DNA of 49,074 bases from Gonium pectorale (lineage: Eukaryota; Chlorophyta; Chlorophyceae; Chlamydomonadales; Volvocaceae): positions 355,348 to 404,421 of the forward strand of contig LSYV01000028.1 in NCBI GenBank assembly GCA_001584585.1. Direction: 5' to 3'. A program made the position numbers and the translations under genes. This document shows, one piece after another, positions 33,201 to 43,305 of this stretch; positions within the stretch are counted from its first letter, which is position 1, and each line of letters opens with the position of its first letter. The notes beneath the pieces were generated by a model, which had not been told where the DNA came from, did no database searches, and worked only from the letters and a program-made list of their open reading frames with translations.

Positions 33201-36200
33201 ACCCCCAGAGGGGGGCGAACAAGGGGCATCCAGTATTGCCCGGACACCCCTGCACGCTCCAACCCCCCCTATATATCCCACGGTGGTGGTACCCGTGGGT
33301 AGCCTCGGCTGCCTGGACGGACCACCCCCTTAATCCACGCCCGTGTCATGCCGGGCGTACATATTATTACTATTGTTATTGGATGCATGTGGCGCGGGGC
33401 GGCGGGTGGCCATACGTGAGCGACGACACGGCACGGCACTGCTTTACTTCGCTCGCCTATATACATATCTAGGCAGAGCCCCGCCATCACATACGAGTGA
33501 GCCCGCCGCCACTACTTCACGACTCGATTTTCAACCGCCGTACGTAGCCCATGCATGTATGGGCCGTGGCCGGGCCGTGGCCGGGCCGTGCACGCGCACA
33601 TATGGCACCTATCTACCTGCCGCGGTGACGATGTGCAGCACCGTGCCGTGCAGGCTGCCCTCCTGGGGGACCCGCGCGACGCCGTGGACCACCAGGCCCA
33701 GCTGCGCATTGCCGCTGCCGTTGATCTGCGGGACGCACGGAGACGACGGGATCAAAGACGGTAGGTGGGCGCTCGGACGCCCAAGACGCGACCGGGATGC
33801 GAGGGACGTGCTCACTGTGTAGTTTGACAGCGAACACAAGTAACAACTGAGTGCTCGCTCGAGGCACATCGCTGCCGCACTAACGGAGAGGCCTGCTGAC
33901 GGAGCGACCCATTGCGTCCCATGTGCAGCGCATAGCAATGACCAGGTGAGGCCGTCCATGGCAGTAGTCGCCACTAACTAACTAGCTAGGGCCCCTGCCT
34001 GCCTGCATGCGCCGTACGTAGATGGCGCGCCCATATCAACGGGCACGAGATCGGCGCCACTGCTGCCCGCCCCACCCGCCAACACTATTACACACCAGGA
34101 GGTACTTCAGCTCGAGCAGCTCCTTTATGTCGATCTCGCTGTTGAGTGACTGGGGTTTGCCCATGTAACTGCGGGACCGCGCGTGGATGGGGAGCGAGCA
34201 AGCGAGCGAGCGAGGAAGAGGTAAGCACATACAGCAGGCATGGCAGGTGGCTGGACGGCCCTGGCTCGTTCACCGTGTGCACGCACGCACGCACCCAGCA
34301 AGTCACGCCACGCACGCCACCGTTCTCGCAGCACCAATAGCGTGAAATTGACCATGTACGCCGCGTGCATGAAATACGGTTGTTGGATATTGATGTGCGT
34401 CAGTGAAGTGCGTGTTGGCAACGGCGGCCGTGTCAACGGGCAGATCCACCAACGCTACGCTACCAACGCACGGCCGCTGCTCCATATTCACACAGCACGT
34501 CGTCACCGTCACGCACATGTACGTTACGCACGTCGTCTCATCTATCGCGCGCACCAGCAGCGCCTCCCGAACACGCGCGCGCCCTCAAGCGGCAGCGTGG
34601 GCCACTCAATCCACATACAGGCCGAGAACACGTACGGACAAGGCCAGCCAGCCAGTAGTCACTCACTCTGCAGTACGGAGAACGTTGCCCATCGCGTTGT
34701 TGGTGGCGGAGTCGGGCGTGATGACGCGCTGCACCATGGCCCCGTCCATGACGCTGAACTCGGCGCTGCCGGTGCGCACCACCTCGGCCGTGGCGCCGTC
34801 AGAGTTCTTGACAAACATGACGCCGCCCTTGACCTGTGGGAGCCAGGAGCGGGACCGGATTTCGGGGTGGTGAGGAATTCAGCAGGCTGCGCAGGGCAAA
34901 GGGGTTGACAAACGCAGAGATACACCTACCGTACGCGCCAAACCAGGACCTACCAGCCAATCAACGGCTACACACGCGACGCAAGCTGACACCATGATAA
35001 TCACCATATATAAGTACGCGCGTGATGGCTGTGCCGCTGTGGCATCCATCACGCACGCACGCAGCGCAATCATGCATGTATGCCACATAGCATGCATGCA
35101 ACACACGCAACGAACAAGCAGCCAGCACGCACTATCTATGCACTCACAGCACGGAGCGACAGCCCCAGTGCATCTTGTGTATGTGTGCCACTTGAGCGCC
35201 CGCCGTCCACGCACACCACAGCCATCCCACCGAGCGACCCTGCGCACCTCTGTGTCCTTGAGGCTGTAGAGCATGGCGTACCTGAGCGGGAAATCAGGCG
35301 TACAGAAGGGAGTTACGCTGATTAGGGCGTCGCTGGCACAGGACATTGTTGCAGACTTCAACAACGCTGAAACGAACGAACATGCGTGGTGTTCCTGCCG
35401 TACGTGCCAGCAAGACGTACATGCGTCACACGCCGCAAGCATCTATCTATCTGGATCGCCCATCCGAAACTCACGTAAGGCCGATGATGGTGCCGATGAG
35501 GACGACGCCAAACACGAACATGGCGATCATGCCGTAGCACATGTACCTCCGCTCCTTGCGACTGCGTTGCACGCTTTCCAGCATCTCAATCAGCTCGGCC
35601 ACGTCGATCTGACCGCTGCCATCACGGTCAAGCTCTACAGCAGGCAGTCAGCATGCATCACAGTAGCGGGCGGGCGGCGGGCGGGCACGCAAACCGGTTA
35701 GCCAAGTGAGATACTGCTCGCCTCACAGCACACGTATGTATGACGGTTAGGGCAACCGCTCTGCGTAGGTACGACGCGTATGAAACCGGCGCCACGCACA
35801 CACCCTCATCACTCGCGCACCCGCATGCATACATGGGTGGGTGCGCGCAAGGGCCATATTGACCATGCGTGCGAACAACTAACACCATCCAGACGCATGC
35901 GGTCACATACGGCGGGCGAGGTAGGCCAGCAAGCAGTGCCGCCAGGCAGGGTTGCCGAACTAGCGCACAGGGGCTTACCCTCCAGGATCTTCATCAGCTT
36001 CTGGTCCCTGTTCTGGGCCCCAACTGCAATCATGGTCAAGGGAGGTAACATAGGCAGGAAGCAGAGGCGGAGGTCTATTGCGGCGATCAAAGCATTCATT
36101 TATTTGCTCTCTCAATCACGCGCTTGCCCCATCCTCGCTCTCAACCGCCTTCTTGCAAGCCGCCCGGCCCCCAAATAAACCCCCCGCCCCGCGCCCTCCA

Positions 36201-36265
36201 TCAACCCCCTTCAGGGAACACATACTCTGTCGCACGACCTCCTTGACGCTCAGTGTCCTTGCCAT
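18251..36265 (-). CDS. Membrane-anchored EF-hand / VMO-I / tandem ricin-type lectin protein, 45 exons
   Basis: I assembled 45 exons whose intron phases all agree, giving 4146 nt and 1381 residues; exon coordinates are in the block entries that follow. ATG is at 36265-36263 and the stop TAA at 18253-18251. The predicted order is: EF-hand (residues 31-42), one transmembrane helix (about 61-84) preceded by the basic RSRKERR cluster, unknown region (94-283), Pro-rich segment (303-332), unknown glycosylatable region (385-676), short beta repeats (677-886), VMO-I domain (913-1080), and two beta-trefoil lectin domains (about 1085-1381). The basic cluster before the helix predicts N-terminus inside and C-terminus outside. 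About ten N-x-S/T sequons lie C-terminal to the helix. It has no separate signal peptide, so the helix would act as signal anchor. No enzyme active site was seen. An additional upstream exon is possible, since CCAAG before the ATG could be an acceptor. Confidence 0.82.
18347..18383. repeat. Short tandem repeat in the last intron
   Basis: GGCGGTGGGCAATCAAGG or a close variant occurs twice in tandem within the intron between exons 44 and 45. Confidence 0.7.
20469..20512. repeat. 7-bp GC-rich microsatellite (GGGCGGC)n in intron 40
   Basis: About five to six tandem units of GGGCGGC lie in the intron between exons 40 and 41 of the lectin gene. On the sense (minus) strand they read as C-rich GCCGCCC. 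Confidence 0.85.
23121..25554 (-). other. Exons 29-35: VMO-I domain
   Basis: The exons are 25515-25554, 25311-25349, 25057-25115, 24703-24854, 24111-24284, 23733-23821 and 23121-23241. Residues 913-1080 form a three-fold repeat. Each unit opens with GFWGDW or GYWGNW (913-918, 983-988, 1037-1042) and ends with DDTALN, DDTAAN or DDTAMN (959-964, 1013-1018, 1068-1073) followed by V/I-x-C. This is the signature of vitelline membrane outer layer protein I, a beta-prism fold. Cys positions match the family style. The intron between exons 30 and 31 starts with GC (GAAG|GCAAGT), a GC-AG intron. The end of exon 35 already begins the first lectin domain. Confidence 0.88.
24517..24581. repeat. 33-bp tandem duplication in intron 32
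   Basis: CCACAAAGGGAAATGCG followed by CGACGAATGTTGAGAC occurs at 24517-24549 and again, with one substitution and one deletion, at 24550-24581. Confidence 0.9.
25876..28189 (-). other. Exons 20-28: short beta-like repeat array
   Basis: The exons are 28082-28189, 27905-27981, 27749-27825, 27479-27520, 27048-27118, 26818-26906, 26511-26586, 26155-26218 and 25876-25901 (residues 677-886). A motif of alternating hydrophobic residues around [EKD]-x-[SC]-[LVI] recurs roughly once per exon: IEGSVGIENACL, IEIEGSLELDTC, VVIKGCLSIGVG, GVDLSIDIASVC, KAELSIQINFSSC and VTLEASIGVSFL. Cys often closes the unit. The acceptor of exon 20 is weak. Exon 28 is only 26 nt. No known domain was recognised. Confidence 0.65.
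28269..31253 (-). other. Exons 12-19: unknown glycosylatable ectodomain
   Basis: The exons are 31195-31253, 30970-31030, 30455-30575, 30175-30317, 29593-29665, 29219-29282, 28759-28944 and 28269-28435 (residues 385-676). The region has scattered Cys (CEGYHTRMTEPC; QYYCGNYS; FTCPNY) and sequons NSTN, NYSA, NYTY, NFTC and NGTG. Aromatic and beta-like stretches such as IRVMYDFGIYPLWQKIEVM are common. I do not recognise the fold. The donor of exon 19 (GTACGC at 28268-28263) is the least certain; GTACGA or GTAACT slightly downstream are alternatives. Confidence 0.65.
29443..29582. repeat. GGGATGG-rich degenerate array in intron 16
   Basis: Variants of GGGATGG and GGGCGGGAT recur over about 140 bp in the intron between exons 16 and 17. 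The array is purine-skewed on the plus strand. Confidence 0.7.
31509..31813 (-). other. Exon 11: proline-rich linker
   Basis: This is the longest exon, 305 nt (residues 284-384). Residues 303-332 contain repeated SPPP/PSPP-type motifs, resembling the Pro-rich rods of volvocine cell-wall glycoproteins, where such Pro residues are hydroxylated and glycosylated. It is followed by an NVTNS sequon, a basic RRR cluster and an Asn/His/Arg-rich tail. It probably acts as an extended spacer. Confidence 0.75.
32198..34833 (-). other. Exons 5-10: region after the membrane helix, unknown fold
   Basis: The exons are 34667-34833, 34096-34168, 33617-33725, 32825-32929, 32494-32531 and 32198-32275 (residues 94-283). 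The sequence is soluble and beta-rich by eye, with blocks such as KGGVMFVKNSDGATAEVVRT, LGLVVHGVARVPQEGSLHGT, and a moderately hydrophobic GTIIAFSTAIANIFAEAGF that is shorter and more polar than the anchor helix. One NGSG sequon is present. I do not recognise a domain. Confidence 0.75.
32568..32615. repeat. 24-bp tandem duplication in intron 8
   Basis: GTTAATCAACGGAGGTGCGT plus ATGC (32568-32591) is followed directly by the same unit with two substitutions (32592-32615). Confidence 0.9.
35248..36265 (-). other. Exons 1-4: EF-hand and transmembrane anchor
   Basis: The exons are 36226-36265, 35979-36023, 35475-35634 and 35248-35281. They encode residues 1-93. The loop DRDGSGQIDVAE has Asp, Asp, Ser, Gln, Asp and Glu at positions 1, 3, 5, 7, 9 and 12, a canonical Ca2+-binding EF-hand. 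It is preceded by a helix with QKLMKILEEL and followed by LIEMLE. Then come RSRKERR and a hydrophobic helix (CYGMIAMFVFGVVLIGTIIG). Only one EF-hand is visible; a partner could lie in a missed upstream exon. This N-terminal layout resembles a family of uncharacterised algal membrane proteins as I remember them (low certainty). Confidence 0.85.
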
Positions 36266-36799
36266 CTTGGAATTGCCCGCGCGACCTGCGTTTGTATGTG
36301 GCCCACAATCATGAGCGACCAAGCAACACGCACGCGCACTCCAGCTTGCTTTGAAATATGATCCAAGGAATGACGCGCGAGGAGACAAGAGAAGAAACGC
36401 AGAATTTGCAGCATGATCGTAGGCGAGGAAACTACTACTACTACTACCATGTTGAACCCGATGATCGATTTGGCTCCTCTTTTGTAAGGCCTAACAGTAC
36501 CGGTAAACCTACCCGTGGACGGACGATCACCATTCTCTGAAGGCCGACCGCCAGGGACTCCAGGCGGCCCGGACATCTTCGCTTGGAACACTGGCCAAGC
36601 AGACCTGCCTGTGATAAGAAGAAAAGGGCCGGATTGCAAACAAATGATTAGGTCCACGCGAGCAAGCTTCCTTGTAGTCATTGCTTGCAGCAAGCAATCA
36701 ACCCGCCGGCGGGCTGCGAGAGAAAGAACTACAGGCCCACCTGAAGTAGAGAGCAATCTCTTCCTGAAAGATTGTCGCCGTCGACTGGATGAGCCGGGA

Positions 36800-36806
36800 T
36801 TTTATA
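36800..36806 (-). promoter_or_regulatory. Candidate TATA box of the EF-hand/VMO-I/lectin gene
   Basis: The minus strand reads GCGATCGCTATAAAATCCCG here. It is about 535 nt upstream of the chosen ATG, so it would need a long 5' UTR or an upstream non-coding exon. It is the best TATA-like element I see upstream of this gene. Confidence 0.35.
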
Positions 36807-37629
36807 GCGATCGCGCGCCGTAACGGTCGCTGTACTCCTCCCAGATACTCCAGTCAGAAGCCAGACACCTGGTAGCATTTGGTTTGTTGCTTGCGCTTTA
36901 TTGCTTAGCCTAGGAAGCGCTTGCTGAAGTTGGGACGATTTGTGTCGTCATGGCACAATGGGCCACTGCTCGGCGGGTGCAGCGCTGCAATACGACGCCA
37001 GCTGCACCTGTTACGCAAGCACCTTGCGTCCATAATATCATTCGACGGGGCCAGTACGTCGTCGCTGGATACCGAGTTTCACATCATTACGGGTTACAAA
37101 CAATGTCCTCGTCCCCGAGTCGTTAGGGTTTCGTCATCTGACCACCATGGACTGGAGGGAGTGTTTCACAACATACCAAATGTAAGGGTAGCGGGCAGGT
37201 ATGGGTTTGTTGGCGACAGCCGACATGGCCTGCATTGACTACAGCCGACATGGCATGGACTACATGGACCTGCATGCAAGGCTGGTCCAACGCACCGGCA
37301 ACAAACGGTGGCGGATTTGTGACTGCCTTTTTGTTGTCTCTACCTTCACCCCCCCCCCTCTTCCCGCGCCCTGTTTCCGGTCACCTACTGGGGGGGGAAG
37401 TGGTTTGGCCTGCTGCATCACCATGTCGACATGCCCGCCGTGATCGGGCTGCTGGCAGGGACGACGATGCCGGCTCTGCAGTCCTCAATTTCCAGGTCTG
37501 ATTCACTCCGCTCAGCGCTGTGCGTTGGCCGACTGGGCGCCCACGCGCACGCGAACCTAGCAGTCCGCTGGCCACCGACAGTGGCCAAGCAAGTGGGTAC
37601 CACACACTCAGGACTCAGTAAGTAAGCCC
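36807..37629. other. Intergenic, no supported gene
   Basis: Several short frames are open, the longest about 105 codons from 36921 on the plus strand, but none shows a domain, a repeated exon pattern or biased composition that would support coding. Confidence 0.4.
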
Positions 37630-38740
37630 AGGTCCAACCTGGCGCCAACTTGGAGGTCCTCAAACCCCCATTGGAGTTGTCGTTCAAGGTTGCCACGCAC
37701 AGCCAGCGCCGGGTCCGCACGCACCGTGTACCGTGCACACGTCACCAGGCCCCAGTCGTCCCAGATTGCTTGACTGGAGGCCCTCAAACCTGACCCCGAC
37801 TTTGGGTAGTTAGGTATTCGTTCACGCCCATATGGTTGCCGTGCATGCCGCACGCTCCGGCATGATATGGACTTGCAGGCTGGCCGCCGGCCGCACCCTT
37901 GGATTGCAACTCAAAGTACATGGTATGTTCGATCGATCGAGGGGTACACACATGTACGTGCGGATGCGTAAGAACCAGTCTTGAGCCAACTACGTACGGT
38001 GCGGTAATGCCAGAACCGCACCTCCGGCAGCATTAGCAATTAACAGTCATATACCATGCCCAGTATGCCTCATATCGTAACAATGTGCAAGAACGTTTGT
38101 AATGAGCTGGTCCGAAGCTCTTGCTAGCATGCATAGGGGGAATCGCGCTTCGGAACCCGCCCGTAACCCCAAACCCAAAACCCATAACCCACACACACAG
38201 CGCAACGAAATAAACCGCGCGAGCCCCGCACGGACCTATCCAGCTAAAGCTTCCATGCACCTGTGTGGCAATTGTGGTACCGGCCCGGCCCGCTGGTAGG
38301 GTGCACGACACCCGCGCCCCGTGCGCGCCGCCGTGCGTGCAGCCCCGCCCCTGATCCATCCGTACCCGCCCCATGCCCCGAAACAGCGCTCGCTCAACCG
38401 CCCGCTCGCTCACTGCTGCGTGTGCACCATGCTGCCCGCAAAGTCTGAGCCCCGTCCCGCACCGCACATGGCGAGATCCACAACCAACATTGATGAGGCG
38501 GGACGCCGCCACAAGCCGCGCTAGCTGACGACGACGACGTGGGACGGTGCTGGTGGGGGTGATCGATGTGTCTGCGTCCTAGGACTCCATCTCACCGGGC
38601 CTGAGGCGGCGGGTAGCGGGAAGGCCGGTGCGTGGGAGGAGGAGTCAGAGACGTTACCGGCAGGAAGGATGTAGGATGGAGGAAACCGACGGCTCGGGCT
38701 ACGGCAGCGGTACACCAGGCGCGGATGGAGCTGGGCGAGC
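37630..38740. repeat. Direct duplicate, copy A
   Basis: Blocks here match copy B (about 47600-48350) in the same order and orientation. Shared words include TTGTCGTTCAAGGTTGCC, CGGCATGAT-TGGACTTGCAGG, CGGTAATGCCAGAA, GCTCTTGCT-GCATGCATA, TGTGTGGCAATTG-GGT and GGACTCCATC-GAGCCTGAGG-type sequence. Copy A carries two extra segments (about 37717-37855 and 38024-38112). No gene was recognised in either copy. Confidence 0.75.
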
Positions 38741-40100
38741 GAGGTTGGCGACGGCGGGGCGGGACGGCGGCAGCACGCCAGACGCGTGCGGGCCGCAGCG
38801 GAAACTGCAACGGCGGAGCCGGATTTGGCGGATCTGCTACGCTGACAACGGCAGCATTTCAGGCGAGGTTTTGGGTACGCGGGGAGGGATGGCGAGGGCG
38901 GGCGGGGGCGCGGGGCCGGACTGGGCGGCTCGCCCAACGGTGCCTCTGCTGTTTACACACGAGGTGGAATTCCACCAGCCAGCCGACCCACCGCCGTGCC
39001 TTTACCAGCTCCTCACAGCCACAAGCAAGGCATGCAACACATGGCCGAGCCCCGCCGGACTGCCCAACAGGAGGAATGATCAACTCCATCGTCCCCGCGC
39101 CCCCCACACCAGATCCCAGCCGGGGCCTGCAGCTTTCCTGTGCGTTTATTTGGCACCGCCGTATACAACTGTACAGTCGCTTTTAAAGCGTTTCAAGGTA
39201 AGTACATGCATATGGCTTCCCCGCAAGGGCAGTTCTCCTGGAAATCCTCCCCTCTCGCTACGGTACGTCGCAGCTGACTCGCCGCCAGGGTTTGGTCATA
39301 GGTGCGTGTATGTGGCCGCCAGAGCACCTCTTGCACAGCTTTCAACCTGCCCCGCCGCCCGCGCCTGCCTGCCTACCCTCCCCCGCCGTACCTTCTAAAG
39401 CGAACCATCGACGGGGTATGTGCAATGCTGCAGCAGGCTCCTGCCACAGGTATGAGTGCCCCCTTTGCTTGCAGTAGTAGTATCGTAATTTTGCACGCCG
39501 AGTATCGTTCCCCAGCATGTGTGGGTACCATGCGGCGGCGCTTAAGGCACATTAGGACTCCGATTGACGTGGGTTCCCGCAGCACGCACAGCTGTGCTTC
39601 ACAATTTCGCGCCAGCTCTGAGCTCGCCTTCCATAAGCGAGTTAGGCAGCTAATTCTACATTAATAAAATAGTGAATTTCGGACATCACTGTTGTATACG
39701 GCCCAGTGATGGGAGCTCTTCGTTTGGTTCCGGAATTTGGACGACTCTCAAATATACACACGCCGTAAACGAGGACGCGCAAAATCCACAGGCAATACGC
39801 ATAGTAAGCGAGTATGCATCAGCGCAAAATTCACCGGCAACCTTTCTGACGTTTTACTTCAAGTAGTAATAATGGCCATCCAACGAGCCACCGCGACACC
39901 GCTGACCACCAGCAGCTACACAGCAAGCGCCTGCGAGTTCGCTCCCCTGGCCTACCGTACAAGCTCAGGCATGGTGTGCTTTAACTCGTCTCTAGATTCA
40001 GCGTGGGCGAGGATGGGAATCCTGCCGCTGCATGGGAATCCTGCTGCTGGGGAGGGCGTTTATTTCCCGCTAGTCGACTACGCAAGAACCAAGGTATCCG
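38741..40100. other. No supported gene
   Basis: Frames of up to 256 codons start inside copy A and run through here, but their translations are low complexity and lack motifs. I see nothing else convincing. Confidence 0.35.
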
Positions 40101-40104
40101 AGAG

Positions 40105-40390
40105 GTGTCCGGATACCTGTTTGTACCCTGAACCTGACGGATACGGTTACTAAGCACTTAAAGCTGTACCCTATTCAATACCTGTCGGATACCCCTCCGG
40201 GGCCAGAACCCGGCTACCCTATCGGCCACCCGTCGGCTACGTGTCGGGTACCCATACTGCCGGGCTGGGTTGAAACGGCTGCCGGCTACCTGTCGGATAC
40301 GGGACGATTACCCTAACCATGTATCGGGCTTGACTAACAGGGCTGCCAGCTACTGGTTTGCTACGTGTTGGTTACCCCGCAGGGCGAACG
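40105..40390. repeat. Degenerate minisatellite built on GTCGGATAC-like words
   Basis: ACCTGTCGGATAC, ACCCGTCGGCTAC, GTGTCGGGTACCC and related words recur irregularly about every 20-40 bp. Comparable words (TGTCGGACAC, CTGTCGAGTACC) recur at 46500-46760. Confidence 0.5.
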
Positions 40391-40739
40391 AAAGGGCTTA
40401 GGATCATGCCTGGTATCGGCAGACTTCCCTTGCAGAGTAACATACTGTCATGAGCCTTGGCGTATCACACGCACATGTTCACCACGCGTACATACATGTG
40501 CTGTGCCACGACGATGCTCTTAGTGGGCCATATGCAGGCAGAGCACGCCACGCCGCACAGGAACACGCCCTTGCGAGCGAGCCCATGTAGCTACTAATAA
40601 CAAGCCGGATATCGCTGCTAACGCGCTTGTTGACATATAACACATACAGGGACGCAAGTCCAATATATAATGGCATTCATTCATTCATTCGCCCTCTCCG
40701 AGCACCCCGCTCGGCAACGCACTCTGCTGCGAGCACCTC

Positions 40740-41980
40740 ATGATGACTGTGCACGCTCGCTCCGCATGCAATAAAGCCGCAGTCTCACGGCTACCTCCCC
40801 ACTCGCGCACAGCAGTAGCGGCGGCGGCAGCGGCCATTGCGTTCACGCCGTCGCGCTGCAGCGTCGGATACGTTCCTCGGCGCTGGCTGGTGGGGAGTTG
40901 CGCTCCGGCAGCCCCACAGACAGCTGGTCAGTTGCCGCCTGTACGCTCACGTGCCTTACTTGGCGGGAGCTGGCTGCCGCTGCTGCTCTTGCTGTTTCTG
41001 AGCCCGAACTGCCTGCAGCGGCTCCTGCCCACGCAGCGCAGCCCCTGCTGTGTTGGCGGTGCCGGCCCCAATCTGCTTGCGCGCGGGGGCCCAACGGCAC
41101 CGGCAGCAGCGGTCGCTGCCGCTGCCGCTGCAAGCACCTGAATGTCAGGCGCCCGCTCAGGCTCAGCGGCTGGCGGCGCTTGGCGGTAGGAGGGTTAGCT
41201 AGGTCCGTCAGTCATCACTTTGCGCCCGCCAGCAGAGCGCCGCCTCCAGGGGCAGCATCAGGGCGTGACCCTGCGTGCTGCTGCGGGGGGCCTGGGCGGC
41301 CCACTGCAGCAGCGGCCTGCTGGCTTCCATACGCTCCGCCGCTGCCGTTCGCGCCGCCACCTCCCCGGTCCGCTGGCCCCGCTTGCTGCTGCCGCTGCTC
41401 GTTACTGGACTGCTCCTCGTCCTCTGCCCGCTGAATGCGACGCGCGCTGCCTCGGCAAGCTTGTCCGCCCAGGAGGGTGACTTTTTCAACGCGATCCTGC
41501 AAGCAGCACCCGCGTTTGAAGTGTAAGGTACGAACATTTAGACGCACTATCTAGTCATGAAGTGTCGTAGTGCGTTCTAGGTGTTCGGATGCACGCGAAG
41601 AACCCAGCTTGACCCAGCCGTCGTGCCCTGTCTCTGTCCGCAGTACCCGCCGAACCAGTGCCTAACTGCGCATTGCGTGCGCGTTCCAAGACTAGCTTGC
41701 GTGCGTGCGCGTTTCAAGACTAGCTTACGTGCGCGCTTGCGTATGGCATTCTCGACCTTCTCCTTGATGACCATCTTCAGCGCCTTCTTTGGACTCGTTG
41801 CCTCCAACCTGATGTCCGCGTCATTGCCGATGTGCACCCACGTGTCCTCGAGTTGGGCCGTGCCTGTACGGGGAAGGGCAATGGTCCGCCATAGGCCACT
41901 GGTGAGTACAGTGCCATCCCGGCTCATGCCTCGGTTCGGTCGGCTTGCGCGCCGAGCGGCACGCGCAACGGGGCGGAGCG
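40740..41980 (-). other. Coding-like low-complexity region, unassigned
   Basis: On the minus strand, two stretches look like algal exons. Near 41577-41920 the text includes WRTIALPRTGTAQLEDTWVH and KKALKMVIKEKVENAIRKRA. Near 41215-41540 there is a Gln/Gly/Ala-rich stretch (EQSSNEQRQQQAGPADRGG). A further Ala-rich stretch follows near 40930-41137. They lie downstream of the kinase relic on the same strand and may have belonged to one gene. I could not build a continuous exon chain. Confidence 0.25.
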
Positions 41981-42269
41981 GGTAGCAAAGGAATTCGGGT
42001 CGTAACGCGTGAGGCTGGACCGCCATGTAGGCGGAGGGCGCATAGCTCGGCCAGCTCGCCGCATTGCAGCCCAACCCAGCCCCAGCCCTGGTCCCAGCAG
42101 CGGGTCCACCCGCCCCAAGCCGTGCCCCAGGCCCCGGGCGTGAAGCACCTTCCGTGACCAACCCGTTGGCGTGCGCAAGCCAGTGTTCCTCTCCCCTCCC
42201 CCAGCTGCCTTCCCCACCCTCTCTCCACAGTCGTTCAGGTTGCCCACATACTGAACCCCGCCCCACCTC

Positions 42270-43105
42270 GGTGGGGCGCTGCTCGGGGCGCGGCGCGACG
42301 CAGGCGCGGAAGAGCGGCTCCAGGTGGTCGTGCTGACCCGTGGGCTACTCAGGCTGACGCCCTCTGACGTGGTCGCCATCAGCACCGGCACTGCGGGGGC
42401 GAAGGGACAAACGCGGGCGAGAGGGAGCAAAACTTGAGGATACATGTGTGAGTAGAGGTGTTGGCATCTCGCAGCGTTACCCCGCCGTCCCGGTCCCCCA
42501 AGGGGTCGGGCGCCCGCAGCTTTCACCCGTCGGGCGTGGGAGAGGCGGCATTCAGTCCGGCGGCAAGCTGAGCGTTATAGGGAGAGGGAATTGAGTGCGG
42601 GCAACCGTGACCTTGCTCAGAGCTCGTCGGTCACCCGTCAGGTTGCCTACACGGACTGAGTACCCAACACACATCGCTAAGTAATAGCCCACCCGCCTCC
42701 CGCCCCCAAGGCCGCTCACCCAGCTGCTGCCCCTCAAACTCATCTTGCCCACTTTCAGCACGTACAGCAGCATGCCGTACGCGTACAGGTGCGCCGCCGC
42801 CGTCGGCCAGACCCTTAGGCGCCATCATGGCTTTGGAGGGCCCCGCCGCCAGCGGGTTGCTCGTCACCGCCGCCAGGCTGGCAGCGCCAGCGTTCGCTAG
42901 CCACGGCTCGAAGCCGCGCCATGGCGTTGGGGCGATGCCGCCGGCGTGGAGGCGGGCGAGCGCCGAGGCCAGCTCGCGGGCGGCCCGCAGCAGGGCGCGC
43001 TGCGCGGCGTCGAGGGGCCAGGAGGGGCATGCCAGGAAGGGCGTCTCGGCGCCGCATGCCGCCGACGCAAGGTGGCCCTGGGGCCAGCGGGTGGGAAGGG
43101 GAGTG
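42270..43105 (-). pseudogene. Decayed protein kinase C-lobe
   Basis: On the minus strand one sees RALLRAARELASALARLHAG (kinase alpha-E helix), then KAMMAPKGLADGGGA (activation-segment end), LYAYGMLLYVL in another frame (the D[VL]YAYGMLLWEL helix), and DEFEGQQL back in the first frame. After a probable intron comes HLEPLFRACVAPRPEQRPTE (subdomain XI). The catalytic loop is gone: LHAGGIA is followed by PTPWRGFEPW rather than H-x-D-x4-N, and no DFG is visible. Two opposite frameshifts flank the YAYG helix. It belongs to a different kinase subgroup from the gene at 1-1194. Confidence 0.65.
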
Positions 43106-43130
43106 GTGGTGGAGGGGAGGCGGTTGTGTA

Positions 43131-43305
43131 GGGCTTTAAACGGTAGGGTGTAGGGGCTTTAAACGGGAACATGAGGGATCGTACTCCATGGGGTTTGCTC
43201 TGACAGGCGTACTCCGTGCTCGCGCTCTTCCTGGACCGGACCGCTCACGCGACCGGGCGCAATCCGAACCGGCGGCGGGGGCTTTAAATGGGAACATGAA
43301 TGCAA
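43131..43305. repeat. Three copies of a GGGCTTTAAA-CGGGAACATGA motif
   Basis: GGGCTTTAAA occurs at about 43131, 43154 and 43279. The second and third are followed by CGGGAACATGA and TGGGAACATGA. TTTAAA is TATA-like, but no gene start follows on either strand. Confidence 0.6.

Noticed and set aside
18500..36000. Multiple short direct repeats as a possible CRISPR array
   Set aside because: The repeats are single tandem duplications with no regular spacers, and they lie in introns of a eukaryotic gene.
38628..39398. 256-codon open frame on the plus strand
   Set aside because: The first part overlaps repeat copy A and the rest is compositionally like surrounding DNA; no motif or splice context.
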